Source: Alphaproteobacteria bacterium (GTDB lineage: Bacteria > Pseudomonadota > Alphaproteobacteria > JAVJRE01). From it: 64,000 nt of DNA. Position numbers and translations under genes: made by a program. Every line of letters begins with the position of its first letter. The stretch's first letter is position 1. This document shows positions 35,840 to 44,174 of this stretch, in pieces. The DNA lies in the NCBI GenBank assembly GCA_040218575.1, contig JAVJRE010000001.1, positions 1 to 64,000 of the forward strand, given 5' to 3'. A model generated the notes under the pieces. The model did no database searches and was not told the origin of the DNA. It saw nothing but the letters and a program-made list of their open reading frames with translations.

Positions 35840-36639
35840 CCCCGACCCAGAACCGACAACACCGGGTCCGTGCCGCGCAGGGCCGGCGGCAGGCGGCTTT
35901 CCAGGCCCAGCGCCAGAAGCTGCAGCCCCATGAGCAGGATAATGAGGGTGGCAGCCGGCCAGACGGCCATGGCCGGGGCAAAGGGGATGAAGTTGATCGT
36001 ATTGGAAACAACCCATCCCAGGGATAGATCACCGAACAGGAGGCCGAGAAATCCCAGGCCCTGTATGGCTAGCAAAACGAATACCGCGAAGTGCAGCGCA
36101 TGGACAGTCAGCACCGTGAGCCGCAGACGCGACTGCTGTCCCGGACCGGCGGGCGGGATACGCCTCAGTGTAGCGAACGCGCCCCGCGTAAGCGGCAGGC
36201 TGTAGAGTGTGATGATCGCCAGAAAAAGAGGCCATGTCAGCCACCATGAGGTGAGCAGCAGCATGACGAGTATGAACAGCGGCATGGCGAGGTAGAATTG
36301 GGCGAAGGCATCACCGAGCCATCGCACGATGGGCCCGACCCTGCTCCGGTGTTCCAGCCAGGCGAAAAGCAAACCCGCGCCATAAGCCAGAGGCAGAAAT
36401 AAGCTAACGTTCAGAAAGTCGCCGCGAATGGCGAAGAGAATGCGGCTGAACAGGTCGCGACACTGCCCGTCAAGCCCGAACAGATGTCCAGGCTGGGAGA
36501 ACCCGCTGCCGGCAAAGCCGGCGGGGAAAGTCTGAAACGGGTCATAAGGCGCCAGTCAAGGCGCGAACAGAGCGATGACAACCGCGCCGCCGGTAATCAC
36601 ACCACCGATGGCGAGGAGACTGCGGTCGTAGAGGGTCAT
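35836..36639 (-). pseudogene. OppC/DppC-like permease interrupted by one in-frame TGA
   Basis: Translating the minus strand from the ATG at 36639 gives 268 codons in one frame to the TAA at 35836, broken only by TGA at 36556-36558 (codon 28). Before it comes VVIALFAP, after it LAPYDPFQTFPAGF: the family consensus APWLAPYDP, so TGA sits where Trp (TGG) is usual. Later family traces are FGLDGQCRDLFSRILFAIRG (compare FGTDxLGRDxxSRxxxGxR) and, near the end, VLLAIQGLGFLGLL then LGWVVSN (compare EAxLSFLGLG..SWG). The EAA coupling loop is not recognisable. Downstream of the stop, several membrane segments remain. Probably a decayed permease. A sequencing error or readthrough would be alternatives. 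No partner genes adjoin it. Confidence 0.7.
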
Positions 36640-36677
36640 GGCCGGATCATGATGCGTCGCCGCTCACCATGGTGCGT

Positions 36678-37163
36678 TCACCACGGCGCGTCGGGGCGGA
36701 AGGGAATGTCGGTGCTGCCATAGTCGATGCCCAGCTTCCACAGCTCGCTGGTCACCTGGCTGCGATGGTGGGTCTGGTGGCTGAACAACTGGACGGCGAA
36801 GAGCGGCCGGGGAATGCGCCGCGGCGGTGCGCCGTCCGGACCGGGCCGTTCATAGACGCCGCTTCGCCACTCCGCGCGGTCGGCCAGACGATCGATGAAA
36901 TCATCCAACGCGGCGCGGTCGCGTTTGATGTCGGTCCAGTGGTCGCCGCCGGCGGCGGGCACACCGGGCACACCGAGCGGGTGGCTCATGATCCAGCGGT
37001 CCACGTTCATGATGTGAACCAGGGTCTGGTGGATGGAGCCGAAGAACATGCCGCGGTCGGCCCGCCGCTCCTGGTCGGACAAGGTATCGCAGAAGCCGAA
37101 CACCCTGGTGTTCTGCCAGCGGTTGTAGTGCGCCATCTCGCGCACAAAATCCGGCGTGATCAC
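36678..37163 (-). CDS. DinB family protein
   Basis: A 161-aa four-helix-bundle protein of the DinB/YfiT type. Helix 1 is FVREMAHYNRWQNTRVFGFC, then GSIHQTLVHIMNVDRWIMSH, and the C-terminal FAVQLFSHQTHHRSQVTSEL, which together supply the three metal-binding histidines. DinB-like proteins may be metal-dependent thiol transferases (bacillithiol or mycothiol relatives), but in Alphaproteobacteria the role is unclear. I chose the GTG at 37163, preceded by GGGGAGGGGG. The frame is open further upstream, but that part encodes LPLPQGEG, typical of a non-coding repeat. Confidence 0.87.
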   Translation of the reverse strand: MITPDFVREMAHYNRWQNTRVFGFCDTLSDQERRADRGMFFGSIHQTLVHIMNVDRWIMSHPLGVPGVPAAGGDHWTDIKRDRAALDDFIDRLADRAEWRSGVYERPGPDGAPPRRIPRPLFAVQLFSHQTHHRSQVTSELWKLGIDYGSTDIPFRPDAPW

Positions 37164-37301
37164 CCCGACCCCCTCCCCTTGTGGCAAAGGCAAGGATGAC
37201 GCGCCAAATGCTGTGAGTCGACTCCGGGGCGCGACAGGCGCAGGCTGGAGCGACGCCGGCGGCAAGACCGGCGGGTTTCAGGGCAACGGACGGAGGGCCA
37301 G

Positions 37302-37877
37302 ATGAGCAAGGTGACTATTCACCCGGCCGTGGACGGCGGGGTCAAGGCGGGGTCGGCCGATTTCAAGGGCGGCACCCTGCACTGCAATTGTGCGGACAAA
37401 CGGGTCGAGGTGCGGGTGGAAAGCCAATGCGCCCACAATCATGTCTGTGGCTGCACCAAGTGCTGGAAGCCGGCGGGTGCGACTTTCTCGCAGGTGGCGG
37501 TGGTGCCGCGCGAGGCGCTGAGCGTGACCGCCAATGGCGACAAGCTGGCGGTGGTGGACGCCAAGGCGGCGATCCAGCGTCACGCCTGCAAGAAATGCGG
37601 CGCCCACATGTACGGCCGCATCGAGGATAAGGGACATCCGTTCCACGGTCTCGACTTCATCCACACGGAACTTTCGGACGATGCGGGCTGGGCGGCGCCG
37701 GAGTTCGCCGCCTTCGTCTCGTCGGTCATCGAGTCCGGCGTGGCCCCCGCCGCCATGGCCGGCGTACGGCAGCGCCTGCGCGACCTGAAGCTGGAGCCCT
37801 ATGACTGCCTGTCGCCGCCGCTGATGGACGCCATCGCCAGCCATGTGGCGAAGGCCAAGGGCACGCTGGCCACCTGA
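37302..37877 (+). CDS. gfa: S-(hydroxymethyl)glutathione synthase-like protein (Gfa)
   Basis: A 191-aa zinc protein of the glutathione-dependent formaldehyde-activating family. The cysteine ligands are in [26 protein letters not shown] and [12 protein letters not shown], the C-x-C and C-x2-C sets of Gfa. The C-terminus contains [12 protein letters not shown] and [12 protein letters not shown], matching full-length Gfa, which joins formaldehyde and glutathione ahead of oxidation. Whether it truly accelerates that reaction is debated for the family. No glutathione-dependent formaldehyde dehydrogenase gene is nearby. The start follows GGAGGGCCAG. Confidence 0.9.
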   Translation: MSKVTIHPAVDGGVKAGSADFKGGTLHCNCADKRVEVRVESQCAHNHVCGCTKCWKPAGATFSQVAVVPREALSVTANGDKLAVVDAKAAIQRHACKKCGAHMYGRIEDKGHPFHGLDFIHTELSDDAGWAAPEFAAFVSSVIESGVAPAAMAGVRQRLRDLKLEPYDCLSPPLMDAIASHVAKAKGTLAT

Positions 37878-38062
37878 GGGCAGCCTGAGGTCGACCTGGG
37901 AGGGAGGTCACGGCGTGATGGCCGGCCCGCTGGCTATGCCCGGCGGCCGGGCTGGGCTAGGCTTGCCGGCCCGGACGCGACAACCGCCCCGGGGATGACC
38001 GCCGGCCGGCCGGTGGCGGGATGATCCGCGCCGGGCCGTGCGCCCGGCCAGTGGCAGGGGCC

Positions 38063-40762
38063 ATGGACCGCAGTATCTATCGCTTTGTCCTGCGCTATTC
38101 CAAGCGCGAGCAGATCATGCTGATCCTGCTGGCCGGCGTATCCTATCCCTTCCTCTACTATTCCTATGACCTGCCCAAGCAGATCATCAACCACATCCGG
38201 GCGGTGGTGGAGAACCAGTCGCAGGGGGTTCTGACCGCCTATCCGGATGCGGCCCTGCCGCTGGTCGATCTGCAGTTCACCGCGCTGGGCTGGCTGGTCC
38301 TGCTGTGCATGGTGTTCCTGGCGCTGACCCTGATCAACGGCGGCTTCAAGTTCTACATCAACGTGTTCAAGGGCCAGTTGGCGGAGCGCATGTTGCGCCG
38401 CCTGCGCTATGAACTGTATGCCCGCGTGCTGCGCTTTCCCCTGGCCCACTTCAAGAAGGTGAGCCAGGGCGAGATCATCCCCATGATCACCTCGGAGGTG
38501 GAGCCTCTCGGCGGCTTCATCGGCGACGCCTACGTCCAGCCCATCTTTCAGGGCGGGCTTCTGCTGGTGCCCCTGGGGTTCATCCTGGCGCAGGATCCGG
38601 TGCTGGGCATCGCCGCGCTGGCCATGTTCCCGGTGCAGGGCTACATCATTCCGAAGATTCAGCGCGTCGCCAACCGCCTGGGCAAAGAGCGGGTGCTGAC
38701 CGTGCGCAAGCTGGGCGACCGCATCGGCGAATCCATTGCCGGCATCGACACCCTGCGGGCCAGCGACGCCACGGCCTTCGCCCGGGCCGACATGGCGAGC
38801 CGGCTGGGCGTCATCTATGACCTGCGCTTCCATATCTACCGGCTCAAGGGCTGGCAGAAATACATCAACAACTCGCTGGACAAGATTACGCCGTTCTTCT
38901 TCTACCTGCTGGGCGGCTGGCTGGTGTTCGCGGGCGATCTGGACCTTGGCGCGCTGGTGGCAGTGATCGCCGCCCAGAAGGATCTGGCCGCACCGTGGAA
39001 GGAGCTGCTGACCTACTACCAGCAGAAGGAAGACACCCGCATCAAGTATGAGCAGGTCATCGAGCAGTTCGATCCGGCCGGCATGCTGGATCCCAACCTG
39101 CTGGACCCCGATGCGGCGGCGGAGCCGCTCAGCGGCGAGGTGGCGGCGGCCAATCTGACCTATGCGGAAGATGGCAGCGACCCGGCGGTGGCCGGCGCCA
39201 ATTTCCGCTTTCCCCTGAAGACCCATGTGGCGGTTCTGGGATCGGGCCGCAGCGGCCGCGAAGAGGTGGCGATGCTGCTGGCCGGACTGCTGCGCTCAAC
39301 CGGCGGTCGGCTGACCATCGGCGGCCGCGACGTGGCGGAGATGCCGGCAGCGGTGCTCGGCCGGCGCATCGGCTATGTGGGGCCGCAGGCGACCCTGTTC
39401 AGCGCCAGCCTGGGCGACAATCTGTTCCTTGGCCTGAAGCACCGGCCGGTGCGGCCGCGCGACCTGATGCGCGATGCGGCAGCCGATGACGCCCGGCTGA
39501 AGCATGAAAGCGAGCGGCGGCGGCACGAAGCGCTGCGCGCCGGCAATACGGGCGATGACCCGGACGATGACTGGCTGGATCTGGAGTCGGTGGGGGTGGC
39601 GGACGGCGACGGGCTGCTGGCGCGGGCGCATGAGGTGCTGGAGCATGTGGAGATGGCCGGCGACGTCTATCAACTGGGCCTGCGCGGCACCATCGACCCG
39701 ACCCGCCACCCGGCCCTGGCCGATGCCATCCTGGAGGCCAGGCGACGGCTGCATCACCGGCTGGAGGATGCGGGCAAGGCGCGGTTCGTCGAGGCCTATG
39801 ACCGCAGCACCTACAACACCAACGCCACGGTGGCGGAAAACCTGCTGTTCGGCACGCCGCGGGATTCCCGTTTCGACGCGGCGCGACTGGCCGAGAACGA
39901 TTATGTGCGCCAGGTTCTGACGAGCGCCGGGCTCGACCAGACGTTCTTTGACACCGGCCTGCAGGTGGCGGAGACCATGGTGGAAATCTTCGCCGACCTG
40001 CCGCCGGGTCATGAGTTTTTCGATCAGTTCGGCTTCTTCGATTCCGACGATCTGCCGGACTATCAACGGATAGTCGCCGAGGCCGGACGCAGCGGCGGCG
40101 CCAGCCTGACCGACGCCGATCATCAGCGCCTGGTCGGTCTGACCTTCATGCTGTCGCCGGCGCGCCACCGCCTGGGGCTGATTGATGACCAGATGCAGGA
40201 CAGAATCCTGCAGGCCCGCCGTCTGTTCAGCGATGATTTGCCGGCGGCGTTGCGCGACGCGGTCGCCTTCTTTGACGTGGAGCAGTACAACGCGGCGGCG
40301 ACCCTGCAGGACAATATCCTGTTCGGCAAACTGGCCTATGGCCAGGCCGATGCGGAGGCCCAGGTCTCTGCCCTGATGGGCGAGGTGGTGGACGCGCTGA
40401 ACCTGCGGGGCCGGGTCATGGAAGTGGGCCTGACCTACCAGGTCGGCGTCGGCGGCTCGCGTCTGAGCCGGGTGCAGCGGCAGAAGCTGGCCATCGCCCA
40501 GGCCCTGCTGAAGCGGCCCGACCTGCTGGTGCTGAACGAGGCGACCGGCGTTCTGGACAGCGCCACCGAAACGCGCCTGGCCGACGCCCTGCAGACGGAG
40601 ATGGCGGGGCGTGGTCTGGTCTGGGTGCTGACCCGGCCAGCACTGGTGGAGCGGTTCGACCGGGTGCTGGTGATGCATCGGGGGCGGGTGGTGGAGGACG
40701 GCGAGGTCAAGGCGCTGGCCGATGGCCAGTCGCGGCTGAAGAAAATTCTGGCGGCGGAGTAG
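38063..40762 (+). CDS. ABC-exporter-like protein with degenerate, expanded ATPase domain
   Basis: An 899-aa protein. Residues 1 to about 330 form an ABC-exporter membrane domain (six hydrophobic segments; LRRLRYELYARVLRFPLAHF and VSQGEIIPMITSEVEPLGGF are typical). The ATPase domain is altered at every key site: Walker A is GSGRSGREE (393-401, Lys to Arg, Ser/Thr to Glu), the signature is LSRVQ (801-805, not LSGGQ), Walker B reads LLVLNEAT (Asn825 for Asp, Glu826 kept) and the H-loop His is Arg858. Gln442 of the Q-loop is kept. About 360 residues separate Q-loop and signature instead of about 50. The motif DN/EN-LxFG occurs three times (near 452, 592, 750), suggesting internal duplication. It may bind ATP weakly or work as a scaffold. 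Confidence 0.85.
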   Translation: MDRSIYRFVLRYSKREQIMLILLAGVSYPFLYYSYDLPKQIINHIRAVVENQSQGVLTAYPDAALPLVDLQFTALGWLVLLCMVFLALTLINGGFKFYINVFKGQLAERMLRRLRYELYARVLRFPLAHFKKVSQGEIIPMITSEVEPLGGFIGDAYVQPIFQGGLLLVPLGFILAQDPVLGIAALAMFPVQGYIIPKIQRVANRLGKERVLTVRKLGDRIGESIAGIDTLRASDATAFARADMASRLGVIYDLRFHIYRLKGWQKYINNSLDKITPFFFYLLGGWLVFAGDLDLGALVAVIAAQKDLAAPWKELLTYYQQKEDTRIKYEQVIEQFDPAGMLDPNLLDPDAAAEPLSGEVAAANLTYAEDGSDPAVAGANFRFPLKTHVAVLGSGRSGREEVAMLLAGLLRSTGGRLTIGGRDVAEMPAAVLGRRIGYVGPQATLFSASLGDNLFLGLKHRPVRPRDLMRDAAADDARLKHESERRRHEALRAGNTGDDPDDDWLDLESVGVADGDGLLARAHEVLEHVEMAGDVYQLGLRGTIDPTRHPALADAILEARRRLHHRLEDAGKARFVEAYDRSTYNTNATVAENLLFGTPRDSRFDAARLAENDYVRQVLTSAGLDQTFFDTGLQVAETMVEIFADLPPGHEFFDQFGFFDSDDLPDYQRIVAEAGRSGGASLTDADHQRLVGLTFMLSPARHRLGLIDDQMQDRILQARRLFSDDLPAALRDAVAFFDVEQYNAAATLQDNILFGKLAYGQADAEAQVSALMGEVVDALNLRGRVMEVGLTYQVGVGGSRLSRVQRQKLAIAQALLKRPDLLVLNEATGVLDSATETRLADALQTEMAGRGLVWVLTRPALVERFDRVLVMHRGRVVEDGEVKALADGQSRLKKILAAE

Positions 40763-40848
40763 GCCCCGCGGCCGGACCGGGCGCAGGGCGCGCGTGCGGC
40801 CGGGACAGGCCGTCGCGGGCATGAGGGGAGCAACGGGAGAGTGACGGG

Positions 40849-41322
40849 ATGAGTTTGAACCAGGAAGTGGATCTGCTGCGCAGCATTCCCCTGTTCCAGA
40901 ATATGGAGCCGTCGAAGCTTAAGCTGCTGGCCTTCACCGCCGAGCGTCTGACCTTCGAACCGGGCCAGATGCTGTTCCGCCAGGGCGATCCGGGTGACGC
41001 GCTCTATATTGTTGTGGAGGGCGAGGCGGAGGTGTTCATCGACTCCGCCGACGGCGAGCTGCACCTGGCCGAGATCGGCCGCAACGCGCCGGTGGGCGAG
41101 ATGGCCATTGTCGGCGACGTGCCGCGCAGCGCATCGGTCCGGGCCACGTCGGCGCTGGTCACCCTCAAGATCAGCAAGGAGCTGTTCTTCCGCCTGGTCA
41201 ACGAGTTTCCGCAGATCGCCGTGGAGATCATGCGGGTGCTGGCGACGCGGCTGGAGCACACCAACACCCAGTTGCGCGCGGCGGAGGCGGAGCTCCGGCG
41301 GCTGCAGGCGGACGGGCCGTGA
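40849..41322 (+). CDS. Stand-alone cyclic-nucleotide-binding domain protein
   Basis: A 157-aa protein consisting of one Crp-type cNMP-binding domain and a short C-terminal helix, with no DNA-binding domain. The fold reads LLRSIPLFQNMEPSKLKLLA, FRQGDPGDALYIVVEGEAEV and the phosphate-binding cassette PVGEMAIVGDVPRSASVRA. The Gly-Glu and Arg-x-Ala elements needed for cyclic phosphate binding are present. The C-terminal helix (RLEHTNTQLRAAEAELRRL) may form a coiled coil. It lies 86 bases after the ABC-like gene, with GGGAG before its ATG, and probably senses cAMP or cGMP for the module. Confidence 0.88.
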   Translation: MSLNQEVDLLRSIPLFQNMEPSKLKLLAFTAERLTFEPGQMLFRQGDPGDALYIVVEGEAEVFIDSADGELHLAEIGRNAPVGEMAIVGDVPRSASVRATSALVTLKISKELFFRLVNEFPQIAVEIMRVLATRLEHTNTQLRAAEAELRRLQADGP

Positions 41323-41331
41323 CGGTCGGCT

Positions 41332-41379
41332 GCCGGGCTGGCCGCCGGGCTGGCCGCCGGGATTGCCGCCCGGTTCGCC
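41332..41379 (+). repeat. Four tandem 12-bp units before a methyltransferase gene
   Basis: Units of 12 bases start at 41332, 41344, 41356 and 41368. The first two are identical (GCCGGGCTGGCC); the third and fourth are diverged. They fill the gap between the cNMP-binding gene and the GTG start at 41381. It is a similar 12-base GCCGGS-type array to the one at 9041-9088, suggesting the genome readily forms such slippage repeats at gene starts. Confidence 0.7.
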
Positions 41380-41380
41380 A

Positions 41381-41875
41381 GTGAGCCGGCTGGACAGTTT
41401 CATCCGCCGCATGGAGGCGCAGCGCGCCTGCCTCGATGCGGCGGCGACCCTGATAACCGAGGAAGCCGTGGCGGGCCCGGTTCTGGAGCTCGGTCTTGGC
41501 AATGGCCGCACCTACGACCATCTGCGCGAGCGCTTGCCGGACCGCGAGATTTTCGTGTTCGAACGCAAGGTAGCGGCGCACCCCGATTGCGTTCCCGACG
41601 ACGCGCATCTCTTTCTCGGCGCCATTGACGAAACCCTGCCGCAGGCAGAGCGGCGGCTTGGCCGCAGCGCCGCCCTGGCGCACAGCGATCTGGGCACCGG
41701 CGATGCGGCGGCCAATGCGGTGCTGGCCCGCCTGATTGGCCCGGCCCTGGCCCGGCTGGTGCGGCCCGGCGGTGTCATTGTCAGCGACCAGGCGCTCGAC
41801 GTGGCGGGCTGGTCTGACCTGCCCCTGCCGGCGGGCGTCAGGCCGGGGCGCTATCACCTGTACCGGGCGGTCTGA
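41381..41875 (+). CDS. Small SAM-dependent methyltransferase, copy 1
   Basis: A 164-aa single-domain protein. VLELGLGNGRTYDHLRERLP is SAM motif I, followed by EIFVFERKVAAHPDC (acidic loop), then AALAHSDLGTGD and LARLVRPGGVIVSDQ, the late strands of a class I methyltransferase. It lacks an obvious substrate-binding extension. The start is GTG at 41381 (or ATG at 41411); there is no good Shine-Dalgarno sequence because of the repeat upstream. It is followed after four bases by a paralog with the same layout (VLEVGLGKGRTWDLL). Confidence 0.78.
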   Translation: MSRLDSFIRRMEAQRACLDAAATLITEEAVAGPVLELGLGNGRTYDHLRERLPDREIFVFERKVAAHPDCVPDDAHLFLGAIDETLPQAERRLGRSAALAHSDLGTGDAAANAVLARLIGPALARLVRPGGVIVSDQALDVAGWSDLPLPAGVRPGRYHLYRAV

Positions 41876-41879
41876 ACCG

Positions 41880-42428
41880 GTGGCGGACGCGTCGCTGACG
41901 ACGCAGCGCGACCCGCTGGCGGCGTGGCGCAAACTGGACGCGGTGAGCCGGATGATCGCCCGCCTGACCAGCCAGAAAGCAGCACTGACGGCGGCGGCGG
42001 AGAGGCTGGTTGGAATCGACGGCATGGTCCTGGAGGTGGGGCTCGGCAAGGGGCGGACCTGGGACCTGCTGGGCCATCTGCTGCCGGAGCGTCGACGGCT
42101 GGCGCTGGACCGCGAGGTGCATGCGCCGGCGGCGCTGCGGCCAGCGGCGGATCAACTGATGCTGGGCGAGTTGTCGGAGCTGCTGCCGCGGCTGGCGCGG
42201 GACATGCCGGGCCAGGTGGCGCTGGCCCATGTGGATTGCGGCGGCGAAGGCCGGGCGGCGGATGCGGCGTTCGATGCCTGGCTGCCGGCGGCGCTGCATC
42301 CGCTGCTGGCGGCGGGGGCGGTGGTGGCGCAGGACCGGCCGCGCGGTCACCCGCGCTGGCGGGCGCTGCCGGCGCCGGCGGGCATGACGGTGTTTCCTTA
42401 TTATCTCTACCGAAAGGATGCGACATGA
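41880..42428 (+). CDS. Small SAM-dependent methyltransferase, copy 2
   Basis: A 182-aa paralog of the preceding gene. Motif I is MVLEVGLGKGRTWDLLGHLL; RRLALDREVHAP is the acidic-loop region; QVALAHVDCGGEGRA and HPLLAAGAVVAQDRP are the later strands. The two copies share the order of motifs and a common C-terminal ending with YxLYR (YHLYRAV and YYLYRKDAT), so a tandem duplication is likely, though now divergent. The GTG at 41880 is chosen as start. The stop overlaps the next gene's ATG (ATGA, 42425-42428). Confidence 0.75.
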   Translation: MADASLTTQRDPLAAWRKLDAVSRMIARLTSQKAALTAAAERLVGIDGMVLEVGLGKGRTWDLLGHLLPERRRLALDREVHAPAALRPAADQLMLGELSELLPRLARDMPGQVALAHVDCGGEGRAADAAFDAWLPAALHPLLAAGAVVAQDRPRGHPRWRALPAPAGMTVFPYYLYRKDAT

Positions 42429-43330
42429 GCGATCAGGAAAGAGCCGAGGCGCCATCAGCGGCGACCGGCGGAAGGCCCGGCTTCAACAGCCTGCTGAACA
42501 GCGCCATGGTTATGACCGGCCGGAACCTCCGACCGCTGGCCATCTGGATGCTGCCGATGCTCGTCGTCGCGGCGTTGGCGGAGGTGTTATCCTACAGCGC
42601 CGTGTTTATGGCGACCGGGAGCCTGGCTATGAGCGGGTTTCTGACCGCGGCCGGCATGATACTCGACCTCCTGAACACGTATGTTCTCGGCGCCTTCGTC
42701 ACATTGGGCATCGTCAACAGCGTCCTCGACCATGGCGCCATCCGCATGCGCGGTCTGGCCTGGCCGGGTTTGGACGGCCGCGCCTGGCGCATGGCCGGCG
42801 TTGGCCTGTTGCTGACGCTGCTGCTGGCAGCGGGCTGGGTGGGGAGCGTGTTGGTGGTATCTCTGGTCAGCCACTCACCGGTCGTTCTCGCAGTGGCTTT
42901 TGCGGTGGTGCTGCTGGCCATAATCTGGATCTATATCCGGCTTCTGCCCTGGCCGCCGGCTATCGCCCGTGGCCGGCGCCTGGGACCAGGCGGCGTCTGG
43001 AGGCTCACCGCCGGACACACGATTCGCCTGGGCGGCTCCCTGTTGCTGCTGGCATTGCTGATGGCCTTCGTCGGGGTCGTTGTATTCGTCGCCGGCGGGG
43101 CGATTGCCACCGGCGCAATCGCGTTGTCCGCAGGCACGTCATTGGCCTGGGTGGTGACCACTCTGGTGGTGGCCGCCGGCGTCGCCGGTGTGGCATTTCT
43201 TTATGTCTTCGGGTTTGGCCTGTTCGCCATCTTCACCGCGCTGGTCTATGGCCGCCTGAGCGGCGACGGGCCGCCGGCGCCGGATGCGGCGGGTCCAGAG
43301 GACGACGGAACGCCCGTGGCGAATCCCTAA
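42425..43330 (+). CDS. Multi-pass membrane protein of unknown function
   Basis: A 301-aa protein with a hydrophilic first 35 residues and about six hydrophobic segments (WMLPMLVVAALAEVL; ILDLLNTYVLGAFVTLGIVN; VGLLLTLLLAAGWVGSVLVV; VLAVAFAVVLLAIIWIYI; LLLLALLMAFVGVVVFVAGG; WVVTTLVVAAGVAGVAFLYV). No family is recognised. Third positions are somewhat less GC-rich than in the methyltransferases. Start and preceding stop overlap by four bases, so it is translated with them. Its stop overlaps that of the converging xth gene by four bases. Confidence 0.75.
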   Translation: MSDQERAEAPSAATGGRPGFNSLLNSAMVMTGRNLRPLAIWMLPMLVVAALAEVLSYSAVFMATGSLAMSGFLTAAGMILDLLNTYVLGAFVTLGIVNSVLDHGAIRMRGLAWPGLDGRAWRMAGVGLLLTLLLAAGWVGSVLVVSLVSHSPVVLAVAFAVVLLAIIWIYIRLLPWPPAIARGRRLGPGGVWRLTAGHTIRLGGSLLLLALLMAFVGVVVFVAGGAIATGAIALSAGTSLAWVVTTLVVAAGVAGVAFLYVFGFGLFAIFTALVYGRLSGDGPPAPDAAGPEDDGTPVANP

Positions 43331-44142
43331 AGGTCGAGCCGCACCATCACCGGCACATGGTCCGACGCCTTCGGCCAGTCGCGGGTGGCGTCGATGATGC
43401 GCGCGTCGGTCAGCGCGCCGGCGAGGGCCGGCGTCAGCCACACATGGTCGAGCCGGCGACCGCGGTTTGACGCCCGCCAGTCTTTCGCCCGGTAGCTCCA
43501 CCAGGTATAGAGCGGCGCGTCGGGCCCGTGGCTGTGGCGCACGGCGTCAATCCAGCCATGAGCATCGCGCGCCGCGTCCAGCCGGGTGGTCTCCGGCGGG
43601 GTGTGGCTGACGATGTTGAGCAACTGCTTGTGGCTCCACACGTCGCTCGGCAGGGGCGCCACGTTGAGGTCACCGACCAGCACACGCTTGCGCCGGGAGC
43701 GCCCGCCGCCGCCGGGCAGGTCCTTGCCCCAGGCTTTCATCTCGTCGAGGAAGGCCAGCTTGTGGGCGAACTTGGCATTCGCCGCCGGGTCCGGCACGTC
43801 GCCGCCGGCCGGCACATAGAAATTGTGCACTTCTATATCGCCGGCCAACACGGCGGACAGGTGGCGGCAGTCGTCCTGACCGCACCAGATGCGGCTGTCG
43901 ATCCTGGTCAGCGGCAGGCGCGACAGGATGGCGACGCCGCTGTGCATCTTCTGGCCCTTGAGGGCCACGTGCGGATAGCCGAGCCCGTCGGTGATGTGGG
44001 ACAGGGGGAAGTCGCTGTCCTGGGCGCGGGTCTCCTGCAGGCAGATGACGTCCGGCTGTTCGGCGGCGACGAAACGGTCCAGCGAATCGAGGCGCGAACG
44101 GATCGAATTGATGTTCCAGGTGGCGAGGCGGAGGGCCGGCAT
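43327..44142 (-). CDS. xth: Exodeoxyribonuclease III
   Basis: A 271-aa Mg-dependent AP endonuclease/3'-5' exonuclease for base-excision repair. Motifs: LATWNINSIRSRLDSL (metal-binding Asn), VICLQETRAQ (catalytic Glu), HNFYVPAGG (Tyr), LVGDLNVAPLPSDVWSHKQL (Asp-x-Asn), RLDHVWLTPAL and SDHVPVMVRLDL (Asp-His). All are in normal order and length. The frame extends upstream, but MPALRLATWN is the natural N-terminus. It probably forms a unit with the ferredoxin-reductase gene upstream (32-base gap). Confidence 0.94.
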   Translation of the reverse strand: MPALRLATWNINSIRSRLDSLDRFVAAEQPDVICLQETRAQDSDFPLSHITDGLGYPHVALKGQKMHSGVAILSRLPLTRIDSRIWCGQDDCRHLSAVLAGDIEVHNFYVPAGGDVPDPAANAKFAHKLAFLDEMKAWGKDLPGGGGRSRRKRVLVGDLNVAPLPSDVWSHKQLLNIVSHTPPETTRLDAARDAHGWIDAVRHSHGPDAPLYTWWSYRAKDWRASNRGRRLDHVWLTPALAGALTDARIIDATRDWPKASDHVPVMVRLDL

Positions 44143-44174
44143 GGTCAGGCGCGTGGTGAGTGTCGGTATCGGGT

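Noticed and set aside
36556-36558. TGA in the permease relic read as selenocysteine
   Set aside because: The consensus residue at this place is Trp, not Cys. No selenocysteine insertion element was seen, and the rest of the gene looks decayed.
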